Part shown: piece after piece, positions 24,693-28,155 of the stretch | How positions within the stretch are numbered: position 1 is the stretch's first letter | Layout of the letters: each line of letters begins with the position of its first letter | Assembly (NCBI GenBank): GCA_002403445.1 | Contig: DHHU01000018.1 | Coordinates: forward strand, 1 to 28,155 | Source: Salinisphaeraceae bacterium UBA4764 | GTDB lineage: Bacteria > Pseudomonadota > Gammaproteobacteria > Nevskiales > Salinisphaeraceae | DNA: 28,155 bases | Reading direction: 5' to 3' | Notes under the pieces: model-generated | What the model was told of the DNA's origin: nothing | Databases searched by the model: none | Seen by the model: only the letters and a program-made list of their open reading frames with translations | Translations under genes and position numbers: made by a program

Positions 24693-26096
24693 TTACGCTG
24701 CCGGAGCCTCGGCGGACAGTCGCTCGCGGGCGCGATGGGCCGCTGCCAAAACCTGGGAAGGGGCCGTGCCGCCAATATGATCGCGGGCGGCGACCGAGCC
24801 CTCAAGGGTCAGGACATCGAATACGTCGGATTCGATCGCAGGGGAAAATTGTTGCAGTGTGGTCAATGCAAGATCCGCCAGGTCACATTCGGCCGATATG
24901 GCGTGTGCTACTGCATTGCCGACAATGCGGTGGGCGTCGCGAAATGCGACATCCTTTCGCACCAGGTAATCGGCCAGATCGGTTGCGGTGGCGTAGCCGA
25001 GCTTGGCTGCCTGACGGCAATTTTCGGCATTCACCTGCATGTTCGACACCATGTCGGTAAATATCACCACGCTGGCACCAACCGTGTCGACCAGATCAAA
25101 TAGCGTTTGCTTGTCTTCCTGGTTGTCTCGGTTATAGGCCAGTGGCTGACCTTTGGTCAGGGTCAGGAGTGCGACCACATGCCCGTTCGTTCGGCCCGTT
25201 TTACCGCGAATGAGTTCAGCAATATCGGGGTTTTTCTTCTGCGGCATGATCGATGAGCCGGTGCAGTAGCCGTCCGGCAGCTCGATAAAGGCGCTGGCGG
25301 GTGCTACCCACATGACGATTTCTTCGGCCGCGCGGGATAGATGCGTCATGATCAAGCTGGCGCAGTTGGCGAAATCGATCGCGAAATCCCGGTCAGAGAC
25401 GGCGTCAAGCGAATTGTCGATCACGTGTTCGAAACCAAGTTCCCGGGCAACCATCTCGCGGTCAATAGCAAACGTAGTGCCGGCCAGAGCCGCAGCCCCG
25501 AGTGGCAGGTGATTGACGCGTGCGCGCACTTCGGCCAAGCGCTCACTGTCGCGAGCCAGCATAGCCTCCCAGGCCAACATGTGGTGACCGAATGTCACTG
25601 GCTGCGCGACTTGAAGGTGGGTCAGGCCCGGCATGATGGTATGCGCCTCGCGTTCGGCCAGGTTAATGAGCGTTCGTCGGAGATGGGCGAGATTGGCGGC
25701 CAGTTCGTCGATCGACTCACGCAGCCAGAGCCGGATATCGGTGGCAATCTGGTCGTTTCGCGAGCGGGCAGTGTGGAGTTTCTTCCCGAGGTCGCCTATG
25801 TCATCGGTCAAAGCCGACTCGATGTTCATGTGGACGTCTTCAAGCGCCGTACGCCACTCGAAATCGCCGGCGCTGATGCGTTTGTCAATTCGTCGGAGGC
25901 CGTCGGCAATCGTGTTAAATTCCTGATCAGTGAGTACGCCGATGTGGGCGAGCATGCGGGCATGGGCGATTGATCCCCGGATATCGGCCTCGGCCAGTCG
26001 CTGGTCGAAACTCACCGATTCGGTAAACGCCTGAACACGACGCGCTGGGGCGCTCGCAAAGCGTCCACCCCAAGTCTGATGGCTGCTGCTCGTCAT
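24693..26096 (-). CDS. argH: Argininosuccinate lyase
   Basis: Cleaves argininosuccinate to arginine and fumarate, the last step of arginine synthesis. The fumarase-superfamily signature GSSIMPQKKNPD starts at G280 with the catalytic serine at 281. The histidine block MPGLTHLQVAQPV (155-167) and the SRNDQIATD block (112-120) are intact. Length is 467 residues, as expected. The ATG at 26096 is followed by the typical WGGRF start. A weak GAGA sequence precedes it. It diverges from hemC, a frequent gammaproteobacterial arrangement. The 213-bp gap at its 3' side (24480-24692) shows only a small CTCCT-G-AGGAG palindrome. Confidence 0.98.
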   Translation of the reverse strand: MTSSSHQTWGGRFASAPARRVQAFTESVSFDQRLAEADIRGSIAHARMLAHIGVLTDQEFNTIADGLRRIDKRISAGDFEWRTALEDVHMNIESALTDDIGDLGKKLHTARSRNDQIATDIRLWLRESIDELAANLAHLRRTLINLAEREAHTIMPGLTHLQVAQPVTFGHHMLAWEAMLARDSERLAEVRARVNHLPLGAAALAGTTFAIDREMVARELGFEHVIDNSLDAVSDRDFAIDFANCASLIMTHLSRAAEEIVMWVAPASAFIELPDGYCTGSSIMPQKKNPDIAELIRGKTGRTNGHVVALLTLTKGQPLAYNRDNQEDKQTLFDLVDTVGASVVIFTDMVSNMQVNAENCRQAAKLGYATATDLADYLVRKDVAFRDAHRIVGNAVAHAISAECDLADLALTTLQQFSPAIESDVFDVLTLEGSVAARDHIGGTAPSQVLAAAHRARERLSAEAPAA

Positions 26097-26177
26097 AGGT
26101 TTGTTGTCTCAGAGGAAGCTGTTTGTTGAAACGATTCTAGCAACGCTGGCCGGATATGGCCCTTGGAGTCTAATCGG

Positions 26178-26191
26178 GTGTCGTCCGACAC
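26178..26191. promoter_or_regulatory. Palindrome in the argH/hemC divergent region, possible operator
   Basis: GTGTCG and CGACAC are perfectly complementary around a 2-nt centre. The site ends 16 nt before the hemC ATG, in the 111-bp region between two divergent genes. I know no regulator with this exact site. A TAGAAT hexamer on the minus strand (26134-26139) could be the argH -10 box, but no clear -35 is seen. Confidence 0.35.
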
Positions 26192-26207
26192 GTTAAGATA
26201 CCCCGAT

Positions 26208-27128
26208 ATGAAAGACACGTTGCGTATCGCCACACGTGAATCCGAGCTGGCACTTTGGCAGGCCCGACTGGTCCAGCAACGACTAGAAACGGCGTGGCCC
26301 GATTTGGCGGTAGAACTTGTTGGTCTGAGCACCCGTGGTGATCGCATCACTGATCGGCCGTTATCGGAGGTCGGTGGTAAGGGGCTGTTTTTGAGTGCGC
26401 TCGAGTCGGCCCTTGAAAACGGCGACGCCGATATCGCTGTGCATTCCATGAAAGACGTGCCAGCTAGAATCCCGGACCATATGGCGCTTCCCGTGGTTCT
26501 GGCGCCGGCCAGTCCGCTGGATGCTTACGTATCGAACCAATATGCCACACCGGCCGACTTGCCCGCGGACAGTTGGGTCGGCACATCCAGTCCGCGCCGG
26601 CAGGCATTGTTTCGGCGACTGCGACCCGACGTGCAAATCGATTTTCTTCGGGGAAACATCCAGACCCGTCTACGTAAACTCGATGACGGGCATTTCGACG
26701 CCATTCTCCTTGCCTGCGCCGGTCTGGATAGACTGGGTATGAGTCAGCGCATCAGCGCGCGTCTGACACCCGCTCAATGTTTGCCGGCTATTGGGCAAGG
26801 CGTGTTGGGGATCGAACTGCGCGCGAATGATGGCGACACGCGCGAGTACATTGAAGCGCTGGCTGAGACCGACACCACTATTCGCATCGAGGCGGAGCGC
26901 GCAGTGGCGCGACACTTAAACGGCAATTGTTATCTGCCGATCGCTGCCCACGCGACACACGATGGCATTCGATTATCCCTCCAGGCTTGTGTGGCTGAGG
27001 CTGACGGAAGCCGGGTCATAGCTGATGGGATTGAAGGCCCGGTAGAAAACGCCGCAGCACTGGGTGCCGCATTAGCCGAGCGATTGCTGGCGGCCGGGGC
27101 GAACGAAATCTTGCGGGGTTTGGCGTGA
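26208..27128 (+). CDS. hemC: Porphobilinogen deaminase (hydroxymethylbilane synthase)
   Basis: Joins four porphobilinogen units into hydroxymethylbilane in heme synthesis. The N-terminal RIATRESELALWQA block (6-19), HSMKDVP with the catalytic D83, and TSSPRRQA (126-133) are present. The dipyrromethane cofactor cysteine is C241, in the segment LNGNCYLPIA; many homologues read GGCQVPI there. I start at the ATG at 26208 (306 residues) because RIATR then lies at its normal distance. hemD overlaps the stop by 4 nt. Confidence 0.97.
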   Translation: MKDTLRIATRESELALWQARLVQQRLETAWPDLAVELVGLSTRGDRITDRPLSEVGGKGLFLSALESALENGDADIAVHSMKDVPARIPDHMALPVVLAPASPLDAYVSNQYATPADLPADSWVGTSSPRRQALFRRLRPDVQIDFLRGNIQTRLRKLDDGHFDAILLACAGLDRLGMSQRISARLTPAQCLPAIGQGVLGIELRANDGDTREYIEALAETDTTIRIEAERAVARHLNGNCYLPIAAHATHDGIRLSLQACVAEADGSRVIADGIEGPVENAAALGAALAERLLAAGANEILRGLA

Positions 27129-27886
27129 GCAAGCCACTGGCTGATCGCCGGGTATGGTTGACACGACCAGCTGGCCAGAATACGGCTTGGGCCGATGCAC
27201 TGACCGCTGCCGGGGCCGTGGTCAAGAGTGAACCATTGCTCGAGATTGTGCCGCCGCAGGATGCCGGAGCCGCGCTTGGCGCGTTGGTGCGTGCCGAATC
27301 AGCCGATTGGACTATCGCCTGCTCGACCAACGCTGTACAACGCGCATTGGCGCTACGGCCCGGATTCGCACCGTCTGGTCGGCTCGCTGCTGTGGGCTCG
27401 GCAACCGGTGCAGCGCTTGAACGCGCGACGGGCCGGGAAGTTGTGTGTCCGGCGCGCTTTGACGCTGACGCTGTGTTGGATATGCCGGAATTGCAGTCGG
27501 TTGCCGGCCAGTTTGTATCAATGCTCGCGGGGGAAGGCGGGCGCACGCGGTTGGCCAACGAACTGGCCGCGCGCGGGGCGCAAGTAGAAAAAATTGCCGC
27601 CTACCGACGTATAGGATGCAATCTGTCCAAGCCAAAACTGGCTGGGTTGGTTGAATGGGCCAACACAATTATAGTGACAAGTGGCGATGCGCTGGCGCAT
27701 TTTTGTCATTTATTATTAGCTGCAGGCATGACCCGTGATTGTCTATCGCAACTTTGGGTCCCGAGCGAGCGCTCAATCTCACGAGCGGATAATCGAATTG
27801 TAGATACCCAGGATTGCCATGTTTTACCGGCCATGCAGCCCGACTCGATCGTAGATGCACTTGCCAAGATCGAGCCCACCCATTAA
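27125..27886 (+). CDS. hemD: Uroporphyrinogen-III synthase
   Basis: Closes hydroxymethylbilane into uroporphyrinogen III with inversion of ring D. The family is poorly conserved, but the N-terminal VWLTRPAGQ, the mid-protein VGSATGAAL, the AAYRR segment and the VTSGDALAHF segment (the usual TS-x-x-x-L region) fit well. Length is 253 residues. The start is a GTG in a GTGA overlap with hemC, which supports both the frame and translational coupling. Position between hemC and a HemX-like gene strengthens the call. Confidence 0.93.
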   Translation: MSKPLADRRVWLTRPAGQNTAWADALTAAGAVVKSEPLLEIVPPQDAGAALGALVRAESADWTIACSTNAVQRALALRPGFAPSGRLAAVGSATGAALERATGREVVCPARFDADAVLDMPELQSVAGQFVSMLAGEGGRTRLANELAARGAQVEKIAAYRRIGCNLSKPKLAGLVEWANTIIVTSGDALAHFCHLLLAAGMTRDCLSQLWVPSERSISRADNRIVDTQDCHVLPAMQPDSIVDALAKIEPTH

Positions 27887-27922
27887 CAATGGTTATGAAT
27901 AACCTGTCCGGATTGTGCTTGG

Positions 27923-28155
27923 ATGAGTAATCAAAAAAAGGGCGTCGAGCCGAAACGACCCACGTCCCAATCGACCCCGACCGGCCAATCCGGTAACAAG
28001 TCCGGATCACAGTCAACCGAATCAGACGCGGTGCACAGCGACGCCCAGCACGCTAGTGATACGCAAGATGCGGACAAAAACTCTAATCATGGGGTACCGG
28101 AACGTACCTCCAAATCCAGCGCTTCATCAGACGATTCGACAACTGGTGCCCCGAC
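27923..28155 (+). CDS. hemX: Probable HemX, N-terminal part (cut by window end)
   Basis: An open frame from the ATG at 27923 runs off the window after 77 codons. The visible part is hydrophilic and rich in Ser, Thr, Asp, Gln and Lys, with no membrane segment yet. HemX proteins usually start with such a disordered cytoplasmic tail before a single transmembrane helix and a coiled-coil periplasmic region. The call rests on this and on its place 36 nt after hemD, as in the usual hemCDXY order. The Shine-Dalgarno is weak. Confidence 0.6.
   Translation, partial: MSNQKKGVEPKRPTSQSTPTGQSGNKSGSQSTESDAVHSDAQHASDTQDADKNSNHGVPERTSKSSASSDDSTTGAP

Noticed and set aside
25341..25973. 210-codon open frame on the plus strand inside argH
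   Set aside because: Antisense shadow of argH; no recognisable domain or ribosome site.
1..28155. Mobile elements, CRISPR arrays, phage genes or defence systems
   Set aside because: No transposase, integrase, direct-repeat array or related motif found. The tRNA-Leu has no integrase or repeated 3' end beside it within the window.

Overview
The window is a gene-dense stretch of a gammaproteobacterial chromosome, moderately GC-rich by eye. It is almost entirely conserved housekeeping genes. I see no phage, insertion sequence, CRISPR array or island signature. The gene order suhB / trmJ-cysE-isc genes-ndk-rlmN-pilF-rodZ-hisS-yfgM-bamB-der / xseA / guaB-guaA matches the order I know from Pseudomonas-type Gammaproteobacteria. 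I cannot place it below class with confidence.

Layout. 1-206: tRNA-Leu(CAA) on the minus strand with its own promoter and terminator. 207-1733: dacB (minus), diverging from tgt-yajC-secD-secF (1813-6256, plus), a queuosine-tRNA and Sec-translocon unit. suhB (minus, 6272-7042) converges on secF and diverges from trmJ-cysE. A short sulfur/Fe-S unit follows (8733-10757): a cysteine desulfurase, a small protein of 148 residues, and IscA. Next are ndk-rlmN-pilF-rodZ-hisS-yfgM-bamB-der (10880-18946), tightly packed and often overlapping, ending at a probable intrinsic terminator. xseA (minus) diverges from guaB-guaA (20612-23752). An AT-richer gap and an orphan four-helix membrane protein (24057-24479) come before argH (minus). 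argH diverges from hemC-hemD-hemX (26208 to the window end; hemX is cut off).

The most interesting place is 8733-10757. It occupies the position where Pseudomonas-like genomes carry iscR-iscS-iscU-iscA-hscB-hscA-fdx-iscX, but only three genes remain. The middle protein (9952-10398) aligns with the scaffold IscU over long ungapped stretches, yet all three cluster-ligand cysteines are replaced. The desulfurase keeps its catalytic residues but lacks the C-terminal tail of true IscS that helps dock IscU. I read this as a reduced and possibly repurposed ISC locus; the main Fe-S pathway (for example SUF) would then lie outside the window. Other points are the absence of ispG between rodZ and hisS, strongly basic exported proteins (PilF, YfgM, BamB, PBP4) that may hint at an acidic habitat, and small palindromes upstream of hemC and the orphan membrane gene.
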